From Phoronis australis (lineage: Eukaryota; Phoronida; Phoronidae): 61,110 nt of DNA. The notes under the pieces are model-generated. The model was not told the origin of the DNA. It searched no databases and saw only the letters and a list, made by a program, of their open reading frames with translations. The stretch is taken from assembly GCA_002633005.1 (NCBI GenBank), contig NMRA01000294.1, positions 17,868 through 78,977 of the forward strand, given 5' to 3'. Shown one piece after another: positions 1-10,160 of the stretch. How positions within the stretch are numbered: the stretch's first letter is position 1; each line of letters begins with the position of its first letter. A program made the translations under genes and the position numbers.

Positions 1-255
1 CATTTCGATGAAATCTCTGTCGAGCTGTTCTTGGATGATTTTGTTGTAGACAGCGAGGGTCTCAGCGGGCAGTCGGCGCACCAGGGATCGAGTTCTGTGG
101 TAGGTAGTTCCGTAGTTCGATGGCAGGAATGGGTGGTCTGCTTTCCATGGCAAACGGGCAGTGTATTTACCATCCGCGTCTTGAGTGATGCTGGTTTCCC
201 GGTAGGCTTCAAAATCTTGTGTAATTTGCACTGAATTATCTGTTATGCCAATGGT
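1..255 (-). pseudogene. BEL/Pao pol fragment (between protease and reverse transcriptase)
   Basis: Read on the minus strand, this stretch is open and encodes the region just before and into the reverse transcriptase of a BEL/Pao retrotransposon. It carries the signature KYTARLPWK...LPSNY, followed by a basic helix and QLDRDFIEM. The same block occurs in the complete element next door as YEVKLPWK...LPSNY. The fragment is cut by the window start and abuts the LTR that begins at 256. It is clearly diverged from the neighbouring element, so it comes from a different copy. The overlapping plus-strand ORF is its antisense shadow. The family call is fairly sure; the element it belongs to is unknown. 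Confidence 0.75.
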
Positions 256-598
256 TGTGGGTTTATATTGCACAAAGATAAAACCCGAGGAGGTTCGCAT
301 GATGTATTAAAAGCTTCTGATGTGATAGTACAAAAATCTAACATATAGCATGCAAGTGAACCTATTCGACCAATCAGAATGTGCGCCAAATATAAAACTA
401 ACCTATGGGGAAGATTAGCTAGGGCTGGGATGATTTGTAAATATATGTCAAGAGGTAGCAATTAATAACTTTAGACTGAACATATACAGGAAATACCTAA
501 GCTAAATATATGTCAAGAGGTAACAATTAATAACTTGAACTGAACATGTACAGGAAGTACCTAAGCTAAATAAACCAAGAAAATCTGTCACAAACACA
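256..598 (-). repeat. 3' LTR of the minus-strand BEL/Pao element
   Basis: This segment starts TGTGGGTTTATATTGCAC on the plus strand, and the same sequence recurs at 6082. The two LTRs share long blocks, for example around 'accaatcagaatgtgcgcc' and 'ctgtcacaaacac'. On the minus strand the LTR reads TGTGTTTG...CCCACA, so it has TG...CA ends. This copy has an internal duplication of a block containing 'atatatgtcaagaggta' (445-535), which makes it longer than the other LTR (343 against 280 bp). Several substitutions separate the pair, so the insertion is not recent. The outer boundary could be off by about six bases, because both copies share TTCCAA beyond the proposed end. Confidence 0.8.
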
Positions 599-945
599 TT
601 CCAATATTCTCCCCGGGCGCGAAAAATGTTGAACATAATAGTAAATGGTCGAAACCAGAAATAAATCAGGCAAAGATTAAATATTAAGTCAATACGGAAA
701 TAAAACAGCAAACAAATGTGAAACAAGACAGACAATAAGCATAGTAAACAAGATATGTATGTCACAATCGAGTAAGTTATATAGAGTCCGTATCATGCAG
801 TTTATGCTGACGTTTCCAAAGGGTAAAGTTTCTTAATGGGTCTACTGGTTAGTCCGTTTTTCGTTTTGAGAACCACAGAACGCACATGTCCATCATTACC
901 GCGATTGAGTTTTTCCACTTTGCCCATATTCCACATGACACGTGG
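599..945 (-). pseudogene. BEL/Pao pol C-terminal tail in a shifted frame, plus untranslated tail
   Basis: After the integrase ORF leaves its frame near 945, the minus strand stays coding-like in another frame down to about 790. There it resembles the C-terminal domain that follows BEL integrases, with a basic stretch ending in a KKLYPLE-type motif. The plus-strand BEL fragment has the same ending (AKLYPLEV, about 8590-8610). The shift therefore looks like a small indel in a longer protein rather than a true C-terminus. Bases 599 to about 790 are non-coding; the purine-rich stretch next to the LTR (rc of 599-620) could act as the polypurine tract. Confidence 0.55.
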
Positions 946-2353
946 GGGTATTTTCGTCATGTATAAGAACGATGTCACCACAACTTATGTTCACGGATTG
1001 GCAACCAGATTTGATAGTGTGATACTCGCGAAGAGATGTAAGATATTCGGATTTCCATCGCCGAGTAAAGGCATGTAACAGGTTGGAACGTCGTACGTAT
1101 CGTTGCTCTACTGCTGACGCCCCAAATTCTGGGTCGTCGATGTCATCATCATCCACTGAATTGAACGGTAAACAACTGAGGCTGCGCCCATGCAATAAGT
1201 GAGCCGGAGTAAGCGGATCGGGGTCCTGTATGTCACTAGACAGAAATGTGATTGGTCTGTCATTAAGAAGACACTCACATTCAACAAGCAGAGTGCGCAT
1301 CTCCTCAAAGTGAAGTTTCGATCGTCCAAGTATTTTCTTAATCGTCGTTTTGGTAATGCCTATCAGTCTTTCCCAGAAACCACCATACCATGGGGCAAGC
1401 TGAGGGATGAATTTCCATTGCACGCGATGGTGAGCCAGGTGATTTTGAACATTGTCAGAGTCTATAAAGTGTTGAATATCTGTTACAGATCCCTGGAAGT
1501 TCGATCCATTATCAGATAACAAAATGCGAGGCACTGATCGTCTACTGACAAAACGCCTAAACGCCTGTAGAAATGAAAGTACTGACATGTCTTGAACTAA
1601 TTCCAAGTGAATGGCGCGTGTGGTGGCACATGTGAAAAGACAAATGTATGCTTTCAAGTCACGTCCATGATGCTGTTTAATTGACGAATGTCCAGTGTAA
1701 TCGACTCCTGTTATTGCAAAAGGTTCTGCATCACGAACACGATCTGCTGGTAAAGGTGGTGGATTAGAGGCGCGATATGGCGTGCCAACTATTTTGCGAC
1801 GAGGGACACAAGTACGTGTTACTGCACGAACACATTGCCGTATCTGGGGTATCCAAAAGCTTTGACGTAGGAAAGTAGCTGTAGCATTAACACCACTATG
1901 CAAAGAACGTAAGTGAGCATCGCGGATGACTAGTTCCGTGAATCGATGTTTGGATGGCAACAAGATGGGGAATTTCGCGTCATCGGGGTCAGACGCATTG
2001 TGTATCCTACCTGAACTTCGAATGATATCATTGGCATCCACAAACAGTTTCAGATTGTGTACTGTGGGTTGTTTTCTCGAGCCTGATTTCATATGGTGTA
2101 GCTCCACAGCAAACATAGAGTGTTGCACGGCAAGTATCCATTGCTGTTCAGCTTTACTAAGTTCGGTTGCTGTCAATGTTGGAGACGTATGTTGAGGAAT
2201 TTTACGTAGACAGTCAAGAAATCGGTTAATCCATGATGTGACACGTAGGAGACGAGTGTAGGATGAAAATTCACTAATGTCCAATAGGTTATGTACTCCA
2301 GGGACTGGTGTGTTGTGATCGGGATTGCCTTGAGCATTGGTAGACAATACCAC
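896..2353 (-). pseudogene. BEL/Pao integrase region of pol
   Basis: This is the C-terminal part of the BEL/Pao polyprotein, which inserts the cDNA into the genome. The zinc-binding N-terminal region is visible (residues about 140-195), but the last cysteine of the HHCC finger is replaced: the sequence is TCVPRRK, where the sister copy has KCVLCLK. The catalytic core follows with the aspartates in GVDYTG and LSDNGSNF and the glutamate in GGFWERLIGITK. A post-core segment, ending near DIVLIHDEN, is then lost to a frameshift. At the N-terminal side the frame runs into the duplicated block at 2261-2645. The element is probably inactive because of the finger change, the frameshift and upstream stops. 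The family call is strong. Confidence 0.9.
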
Positions 2354-2645
2354 TGTCTGGGGCTTGGTATTTCACCATGATTGGTCTGGCCAGTCATTGT
2401 TTATCCAAGATGGCCCATTCCACCAGGTCATGGATGACTGTAATTGTGTGTANGGATGAAAATTCACTAATGTCCAGTAGGTTATGTACTCCAGGGACTG
2501 GTGTGTTGTGATCGGGATTGCCTTGAGCATCGGTAGACAATAACACTGTCTGGGGCTTGGTATTTCTCCATGATTGGTCTGGCCAGTCATTGTTTATCCA
2601 AGATGGCCCATTCCACCAGGTCATGGATGACTGTAATTGTGTATA
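2261..2645. repeat. 193-bp direct duplication with an N at the junction
   Basis: The sequence beginning 'ggatgaaaattcactaatg' at 2261 is repeated at 2454, almost base for base, over about 190 bp. The single N (2453) falls exactly between the copies. The duplicated part codes for the linker between RNase H and integrase (minus strand, around WWNGPSWINNDWPDQSW). The two copies differ at a few positions. This fits an assembly join of two overlapping haplotype or element reads at least as well as a real tandem duplication. Confidence 0.85.
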
Positions 2646-3312
2646 GTTGACACCTCTTGTGAGTAAATCAGCTGGGTTTGTTTGGGTTGGACAATACATC
2701 CAGCTGTGTGGGGGTGTGTGTTTGGTGATCTCCTTAATTCTGTTGTTGATAAACAAGGGTAAAGACTTTGTACTATTAATCCAGTGCAATACTATGTGGC
2801 TGTTTGACCACATATGTGTGTGGATAAAGTGAAGTCCACTGTTTGTCAGGTACATTGCTAACCTTGATCCAATTAATGCTGACATGAGATATAATTCAGG
2901 AAGAGTCCTCTTTTTACGCACTGGCGCAGCCCGAGTCTTTGACATAACGAATGCAGTGTGATTACCTTTCTGAATATATGCCACTGCACCGTAAGCTTTG
3001 ACACTCCAGGCATCACAAAAAACATGTAACGAAATTGGGTCTGCAGTATCATCGGTCGTGTTCGGGAAATATTGTCGTGGCAACGACAGTTGCGAACAGT
3101 GAGAAATGTCACCTTGGATTTGATGCCATGCGGATGTGAGATTTGATGGGAGGGGCTCGTCCCAACCATAATTGTCCATCCAAAGTCGCTGAATGAACAG
3201 TTTAGCACGCACTGTAACTGGATTGGCGAGTCCGAGTGGATCAAACAGTTTAGCAGCGGTACTTACTATGTCACGCTTTGTGATGGGGTGGTCGCTATAT
3301 GGCGCTGGATCA
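2454..3312 (-). pseudogene. BEL/Pao connection and RNase H region of pol
   Basis: This is the segment between reverse transcriptase and integrase. It contains the DPLGLANPV-type connection motif (rc near 3230-3250), then an RNase H-like domain with LHVFCDA, a KAYGAVAYI strand and SKTRAAP. Further on are HWINST and the NPADLLTRG motif that ends BEL RNase H regions. It lies in the same frame as the reverse-transcriptase ORF but is separated from it by an in-frame TAG at about 3313-3315. Its downstream end runs into the duplication with the N. The sister copy at 6369-8774 carries the same motifs in the same order. Confidence 0.85.
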
Positions 3313-3314
3313 AA

Positions 3315-5511
3315 CTAAGATGAAATATTCAGTTGGTCTGTTTGAGTGTTCCATTTAACTCCAAGAATTTTCACAGTGGTGGACTTTTCGGCAACATTAT
3401 GGTCACGGGCAATGTCCATGAGTGCGGTGCTGTTGGAGCTCCACGATCTTAGATTAAATCCACCGTCATTCAGAAGTGTGCGGGCCTCTTCGAAAAAGTT
3501 GACTGCTGCTTTTTCAGTGGGAGTGCCAGTGAGCACGTTGTCAACATAAACATTGTGGCATATGGTTTCAGCAGTGTCCGTGGCGACCTGTTGTAAATGG
3601 TGTCTCAGAACAGCATTTAGAATGAACGGCGAGCAAGTAGCACCAAATAAGACTGTACGAAATTGGTACACTGTAAATTCACTGTCAGTATTGTCTGGGT
3701 CAATTGGCCACAAAAACTTCAGGTAATCACGATCTTCTTGGTGTATCTGGATCTGATGGAAGGCCTTTTCGATGTCTGTCGAGATGGCCACGTTGTGCGT
3801 GCGGAAACGTAGTAGTATACCAGTCAGATCATTTATCAGTGAGGGGCCAACTTCCAAACAGTCGTTCAGACTTGGTGATTCCTTCCAGTCATATACAATG
3901 CGTATAGGCGTGGTTGTAGAATCGCGGAACACGGGTCGATGTGGTATGTAATGACCATTTGCTGGATTGCTGTCAGGGGCAAGTTCAATGATGCCCCGGC
4001 GTAACTGGTCTGTGATGATGTCTGCATACTGTGCACGAGTGGTGGAGTCTAGTTTTTCAATCATGGTACGTGTGCGCTTCGCTGCGACAGCATAGTTACT
4101 GGGTAGCGGGTCATGGTTAGATTTCCATGGAAGTTTCACTTCATATTGGTTGTTAACAAAGTTGATGTCGATGCTTGGTGCAGCTGGTGTTGTCTCTACC
4201 ATAGTGTCTAGTTCCCACAGGCGCTCAATCGGGTCTTGCGATGCACTGACAAACATGACGGCAGACGCATTTGCACGTGAATTTGGGATAGCCCGAGTTG
4301 GGCCGGATAGTAGATATCCGAGTTTGGAACTGATGGCAGTAGGTCCATCACCGCGTACAACAGTGTCTTGCACAAAACTCCAGTAGCTTTCTGCGCCAAT
4401 AAGAATATCCACGGTGAATTGTCCATTTTGGCGGTAACTGTGGGCGAGGCGTAACCCACGGAGGTGCGTGCAGCGTTTTAGGTCGGACATCTCGATGTGT
4501 AGAGGTGCAGTGAGGCGGGGGACAATCACTACTTCCACAGGTATGCGTTCACCACTCAGGGTAGACAGGTAAATTTCTGAGACGTCATAATCGGTCATTG
4601 ATTGCTGGTCACCGCCGAATGTTGTCACCTGAATTCTTTCCTTACGAGTGGGTCGCAGTTGTAACTGGGAGGCAAGATTTGTTGTGATGAATGATCGTTG
4701 AGCGCCTTCATCGAATAAAACATTAGTGGACATCGAATGATGATGGCCATCGCTAACGCATGCTGTGGCTGTCTTGAGGAGTACAGTATTATGTGACGAA
4801 AGATGAGTGACTGATGCAGCGGCATTGGTGTTGTCACGCTGAGAGTAGTCGTGGTGAGCATGGTTACCAGAGGAACGGTCGGTCACGGGCGCGATCCTAG
4901 TTTTGTTAGGTGCAGTGTTGTTGGCGTCTGAACAGAGACTACTATGGTGTTTCTTACCACAGGTACGACATCGAAAACGTGATTTGCATGCTGAGACCAT
5001 ATGATTTCCCAGGCAGTTAAAACATACTTTGCTGTGTCGGATTTTGGCGAGCTTCTGGTCGTGTGACTGAGTGCATTCGATAGTCTTGTGGGAGTTGTTG
5101 ACACAGTAAAAGCATGACTTCAGTGGTGGTTTGCAGTTCCGTATGACATGCGTATGGAATGCACTTGCAGATGGCGTGTTGTCATGGAATGCATGTAGAA
5201 TGTCGAGTTCAATTCCCAGAAAGTGTCGTAGCTGGTTGAGGGTTATGTCCAGGTTACCGTCGGTGCGCCGTGCGATCGAACGTTTGATGGAGAATGGCAG
5301 TTTGTTCATCAGAACTGGCACAAGGAGACTGCCATCGTATGAGCCGATAGCAGAGAGTTGTCTTAATTTGGTTTCCAGCGTGTCGTGGAAGGAGCGCAGT
5401 GTCGATGGGTGGTTGTCTGGGACGTCCAGTGTTGTAATGGACTCGATGAGGTTGGCTCGCAGTTTCGATGTACAGCCATACCGCTCTTGCAGGAGTTGGA
5501 TCGCGATGTCC
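3315..5511 (-). pseudogene. BEL/Pao gag C-terminus, protease and reverse transcriptase
   Basis: The open frame runs from just after an in-frame TAG (about 5512-5514) to a TAG near 3315. Three zinc knuckles are visible: CFYCVNNSHKTIEC, CFNCLGNHMVSAC and CRTCGKKHHSSLC. Next comes a retropepsin-like motif, FDEGAQRSF, where most families have D-S/T-G. The reverse transcriptase has the PWKSNHDPLPSNY entry block, DIEKAFHQI (first catalytic Asp), FGATCSPF and YVDNVL in the active-site box, where the usual second Asp is Asn. The protein copies element RNA into DNA. The VDN change may itself be inactivating. Further damage lies at both ends. Confidence 0.9.
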
Positions 5512-5542
5512 TAGTTAGTGTTGTCGATTGGGAGACCATCGA

Positions 5543-6067
5543 TCAGTTGGAGTGCTTCGTCCACCAGCAGCGATTTGAGGTATACGAATTTTTGCACTGG
5601 TGGCAATGACTGAGAGTTGTGTATGCTGGCCTCGTACAGGTCCAAAACGTTTGATATTCCAGGATATTTCCGCCAAATTTCTGCAGCTGTAACGTTGGCA
5701 TGCGAAAGGTGAAAGACGGTGTAGAAGTGTGGTTGGGCGTTGAGGATGGCGCTATTGCTGGTGGAGGTTGCTGTGCTGATGAGAAATTAAATTCAGCTAT
5801 TGTCATTTGGATGTCTGTCACGTAGGAGTCATCGGTGAGCATTTCCTCTGCCGCTTGCTCGTCGTTTTCTATGGCTTGGTGGATTTGGTCGTTGAGGTCC
5901 TTGACAGCATCCAGTTTATCATTCAGGGTATCTAGAAGTGGTGTTGCTTGATGGGAGTCGTTCGGGAGGTTGGTGAGACGATGGAGCAGCGTTGTGATTT
6001 GCCCCTTCTGAGCAGTCCGTTTTGCCTTTAGCCGTTTCACATCCATGGGACTAGAGTTGAGGGTCAC
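5543..6067 (-). pseudogene. BEL/Pao gag N-terminus
   Basis: The first coding segment after the 5' LTR starts close to the primer-binding-like site. The N-terminal half is rich in K, L and Q with coiled-coil character (KRLKAKRTAQKGQITTLL). The C-terminal half reaches the LPTLQLQKFGGNILEYQTFW block, which is typical of the gag-like DUF1759 region of BEL elements. The frame then slips near 5640 and ends in a nonsense tail at 5543. The correct continuation lies in the frame of the next ORF, interrupted again by a stop at about 5512. No clear initiator is needed for the family call. Confidence 0.8.
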
Positions 6068-6074
6068 GGCACCA
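6061..6074 (-). other. primer-binding-like site of the BEL/Pao element
   Basis: On the minus strand this reads TGGTGCCGTGACCC, seven bases inside the 5' LTR boundary. A PBS starting TGG is expected to pair with the CCA-ending 3' tail of a host tRNA. I have not matched it to a specific tRNA. Confidence 0.55.
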
Positions 6075-6081
6075 AAAAAGA

Positions 6082-6361
6082 TGTGGGTTTATATTGCACA
6101 AAGATGAAACCCGAGGTGGTTCGTATGATGTATTAAAAGCTTCTGGTGAGATAGTATAAGGATGTTACATATAACATGCAAGTGAACATACTCGACCAAT
6201 CAGAATGTGCGCCAAATATAAAACTAACCAATGGGGAAGATAACCTTGAACTGAACAAGAGCCGCCAAATATAAAACTAACCAATGGGGAAGATAACCTT
6301 GAACTGAACAAGAGCAGTAAACAACCAAGCTAAACAACCAAGAAAACCTGTCACAAACACA
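6082..6361 (-). repeat. 5' LTR of the minus-strand BEL/Pao element
   Basis: This partner of the LTR at 256-598 has the same TGT...ACA ends. It has its own internal duplication: the block 'ccgccaaatataaaactaaccaatggggaagataac' occurs twice (about 6209-6246 and 6264-6300). The plus-strand BEL fragment begins directly beyond its outer end, from 6368. Confidence 0.8.
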
Positions 6362-6368
6362 TTCCAAA

Positions 6369-8774
6369 AGATGGAATGACATATTTCAAGATCTCACTGC
6401 AGCCCGATCCATTACGGTGCCGCGCCAGTATTTCAATGAACCTACCAAAAATCCTATTGAGCTCCATGTGTTTTGCGATGCCAGTTCGCTTGCTTATGGT
6501 GCTGCGGTCTACTTAAAACATGGAAACGAGATTACCCTGGTGATGGCAAAAACAAGAGTAAAGCCGACAAAGGACATCACACTACCCCGATTGGAACTAA
6601 TGGCTACACTGATTGGAACTCGACTGTCAAACTTCGTCATGAAATCACTAAGTTCTAGCCATCTCCAAGTGAACAAGAGAGTACTTTGGACAGATAGCCA
6701 AATCACTCTACACTGGATTCTTTGTGATAAAAAACTACCCGTATTTGTCGCAAACAGAGTACGCGAAATACAGTCTGCAAGGTTCGACGACGTCACATAT
6801 TGTCCTTCAGCAGATAATCCTGCAGATTTGCTGACATGAGGCATTTCCACTGAAAACCTGAAGTCATCGCAACTATGGTGGTCGGGTCCAGTATGGTTAC
6901 CCAAAGGTGACTGGCCTATCAATCCCTCCCCAGACAGTATTATGATGTCGTGCAATACTGACCTGTGTGATCTGAGCACATTAACAGATGGATTACTTCC
7001 AGATGTCCCACCAACACTCCAGTCAACAGACACAACTACAGATGTTACTGCTGTTACACAACAACAACAGAAGCAGACACAACAGACACAAGCAGAAGTA
7101 TACACTCTTGACCTTAAAGCAATCATTGATGTCAACAGATTTTCTACCCTGGACAGACTACTACATGTGACTGCCTATGTGATGAAGTTTGTGCACAGAT
7201 TACGCAAGCAAGAAACAAGTTCAAAATTGACCGTAGAAGACCTGAACCAAGCCAAGTTATTGTGGATTAACCACGTTCAACGACAGCATTATTACCGTGA
7301 ATTAGAAGTTCTCCGAGGCTCAAAATCGAAGTCTCCATTGGTGTGACAATTGAAATTATTCCTTGATGACAATACCGTCATTCGTTGTCGGGGAAGGCTT
7401 GAGCATGCATACAGCACATATGATGCTAAATTTCCTATATTGCTTCCACCGAATGACAGATTTTCACTCCTTATCATTAAACATGCACATGGATTACTCA
7501 AACATGATGGAACTTTATCAACGATTACTCATTTGCGACAACAGTTCTGGATACCAAGAATCCGACAAATTGTCAAGTCGGTGCTACGGAAATGTGTCCT
7601 ATGCCTCAAAGTTCATGGACAACCCTATGCGAGACCCCTGGATCCTGCCCTACCTAAATACAGGCTTGAAGAAGCACCACCATTCACTATTGTTGGAGTG
7701 GATTTTACAGGTACGCTTTACTATCGAAATGCAACTTCGAACCAAAATAAGTGTTACGTATTGTTGATAACGTGTGCTGTCACCAGAGGATGTCACCTGG
7801 AACTAGTCACAGACATGAGTTCAGAAGCATTTATCCGAGCCTTTCGCAGATTTTGTAGCAGAAAAAGTCTACCCAGCCATGTCATCTCTGACAATGCGTC
7901 GACATTCGTATCTTCAGCGGAAAACATCAGAAATCTAATCGAAAGTGTCCCTGCTGAGAATCATCTTCGTCAAAAACGCGTCAAATGGTCTTTTATTCCT
8001 AAAAGAGTGCCTTGGTTTGGTGGATTCTATGAAAGACTCATTGGCATTACCAAAACATCACTGAAGAAGGTGTTAGGGAAATCCTGCGTCACATACGATG
8101 AACTCGTCACATTGTTAACGGAAATCAAAGCTGTTATCAACAACAGACCCCTAACCTACATCTCAAGTGACAAGGATGATCCAGTACCACTCACTCCATC
8201 ACACCTGATCCATGGACGTATAACGTCAACTTTACCTTGACAGTTTGTAGAGATTGATGAAATTACAGATCCTGATTTTACGCTTCAACGCGAGGCCATG
8301 ACTAGCCGCGTTAGATATTTGGATAGACTCTTTACGGACTTTTGGAAGCGTTGGAAAGGAGAGTATTTACCAATTTTACGTGAGAGACATTCTCAGACCA
8401 CAACGCATGGACGCACTCAGTGTAATACTATAAACAAAGGAGACATTGTATTAATTCACATGGACATCGAAAAACGTGTCAATTGGCCTATGGGTATTGT
8501 TACCGAAGTAAACGTGGGCGCAGATGGATTTGTGCGATCTGCAACGATCAAAACCCAGGGTGGATACACAAATTGCCCCATTGCCAAATTATATCCATTG
8601 GAGGTAAACTATAAGAGTGGATCAGATACAAGTGAACAGACTGCCACTGAACGAGAATCAAACCAGGAGACTGTTCTTGATAGACCAAGACGTCAAGCCG
8701 CGCAATTAGCAATGGAAAAAATTCGGAAACAGCTTGCTCACCAAGAACAAGATGAACAATTAGTATTAGTGTAA
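6369..8774 (+). pseudogene. BEL/Pao pol 3' half: RNase H and integrase, three in-frame TGA stops
   Basis: One reading frame runs from 6369 to 8774 and is interrupted only by TGA at 6838, 7344 and 8238. RNase H motifs come first: LHVFCDASSLAYGAAVYL, TLPRLELMATLIG and NPADLLT. After a Q-rich linker comes an intact HHCC finger ending KCVLC. The integrase core follows, with GVDFTG, ISDNASTF and GGFYERLIGITK carrying the three acidic residues. The C-terminal domain after it has KGDIVLIH and a TNCPIAKLYPLEV ending. At each stop the aligned or expected residue is arginine, so each TGA fits CGA to TGA decay. Otherwise this copy is less damaged than its neighbour. Confidence 0.9.
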
Positions 8775-8914
8775 ACATATCAACTACTGTAATTCAAGCG
8801 TAACCTGATTATGATGATTAGTTGCATGCTTTTTATTTTAATTTGATGTGTGGTTTTTGGTGCGATTCAGTTGATTTTAAAATTCGAATATTTTAACGTT
8901 TTTGGCCGGCGGAG

Positions 8915-9284
8915 TGTCTTGAATTCTCATGATGATCAAGTGAAAGTGAGTCATATCCTGTTTTTTCATTGAACTCTGGCAAAAGGAAGAGTTGTTACAT
9001 AATAGTTCCTGTGAGTAGTGACCTCAGCATATCAATGTTATTGTTTCAGTGCATCTGGTTGTCTGGTAAACAAGTCATTTTCCATATATGGCATGCCAGG
9101 ACGAGATTGTGGAATTCCATTCATAAAAGTTTACTATTTGTGTTGACGTCACAGGAACCCACTCAAATACACCCAAAACCCACACATATTTTGAGTTGCT
9201 ATATATACTGTACTTAGAGCCAATAAACTTTGTGTGTTCTTATAGCCTTCAATCGATGTAGTCAGTTTTTATCTCCATCTAACA
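8915..9284 (+). repeat. Candidate 3' LTR of the plus-strand BEL/Pao element
   Basis: After the pol stop and about 140 bases of tail, a purine-rich GGCCGGCGGAG is followed by TGTCTTGAATTC. The proposed LTR runs to TCTAACA at 9284. It contains a TATATATA box (about 9200) and AATAAA (about 9221), as expected for promoter and poly(A) signals. No second copy is in the window, so the ends are inferred from TG...CA only. Confidence 0.5.
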
Positions 9285-9976
9285 AGCAACGAACCGGTTA
9301 GACTCCACAGCAGTCTACAACCTCATCAAATACCCCACACAAACCGCATTCACAAGGCCTTATGTAGAATACTAAAAATGCCTCCGAGCCTGGCCTACCA
9401 CTAAATTTGAATATTTCAATTTATGGCTAAGGGGCCCAAATAATACTTGTGCCAGAGAATTTTGACCAAGCACCTTGACCTATATTTTCATTTTGCTGCT
9501 GACATTAACCACAAGTCACGATACTTAATGAATCAGAAAGTGTATGGCCTGATGAGTGGCGAATTTGTGTGGAAAAGAAATCTTTGCGGCCGATGTTGAA
9601 TAAACTCCTTGTTTAAAACTACTTTTGTAATAACATTGGAATTAAGATGAAAGTGTTCAGATAGCCTATACTCAGTGTTGTGGTTGCTTGCCCTAAATGC
9701 TGGGGTAAAACATAGATTCAATGAATGTGACCATGGTGACCAGGCGACATATAAGTCGGTCAAATAAACCGATTTTTGCTCTTCAATCGTCTAGATTTTA
9801 GCGAACTTAAATAATGGTCAGTGCTTCAGTTACAACATTCACCCAAAAAAGTCCATATAATAGATCATTTCACCATGCCAAAATTAATCCTTTATGTCAC
9901 GTAGAAAATATATATCTGAAACTAAATAAGGCGATCCAAATCCTCCCAAGGATAATATTGTTTCAAGAAATGAAGA
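9285..9976. other. Gene-free stretch
   Basis: Only short ORFs without recognisable motifs are present. No repeat copy elsewhere in the window was noticed. Confidence 0.5.
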
Positions 9977-10160
9977 ATATAAATCGGTAAATAAAACAAC
10001 AAGAATGGATCAACTGAAATTTGAAATTTTCAGATGTAACAACTTCCTTTATCAACAAAAACAGAAATAAAGTAAAATCAAACACAAAATGACAATTGAC
10101 ATATAAGATATGGTGTTATGAAAATGATACATTTTTGCGTAAAAAAATTAATGACATATT

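Larger units (their letters stand above)
256..6361 (-). mobile_element. BEL/Pao LTR retrotransposon, full length but inactive
   Basis: Two related LTRs (256-598 and 6082-6361) bracket a minus-strand gag-pol. Read in that direction the order is 5' LTR, primer-binding-like site, gag, CCHC knuckles, aspartic protease, reverse transcriptase, RNase H, integrase, a short untranslated tail and 3' LTR, the BEL/Pao order. Coding capacity is broken by a frameshift near 5640, in-frame stops near 5512 and 3313, a 193-bp duplication with an N near 2453, and a frameshift near 945. No convincing target-site duplication is seen: the left flank is BEL-like sequence on the minus strand, and the right flank is a BEL pol fragment on the plus strand. 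Confidence 0.88.
6368..9284 (+). mobile_element. Second BEL/Pao element, 3' half with LTR
   Basis: A plus-strand BEL element starts abruptly in pol next to the LTR of the first element and runs through RNase H and integrase to a 3' LTR. It differs clearly from the minus-strand element. The 5' half (LTR, gag, protease, reverse transcriptase) is missing. The flank on the other side of the minus-strand element is also BEL but on the opposite strand, so a simple nested insertion does not explain the arrangement. Confidence 0.82.

Noticed and set aside
836-1519. Plus-strand ORFs over the BEL integrase region
   Set aside because: They are antisense to a clearly recognisable integrase and have no motifs of their own.
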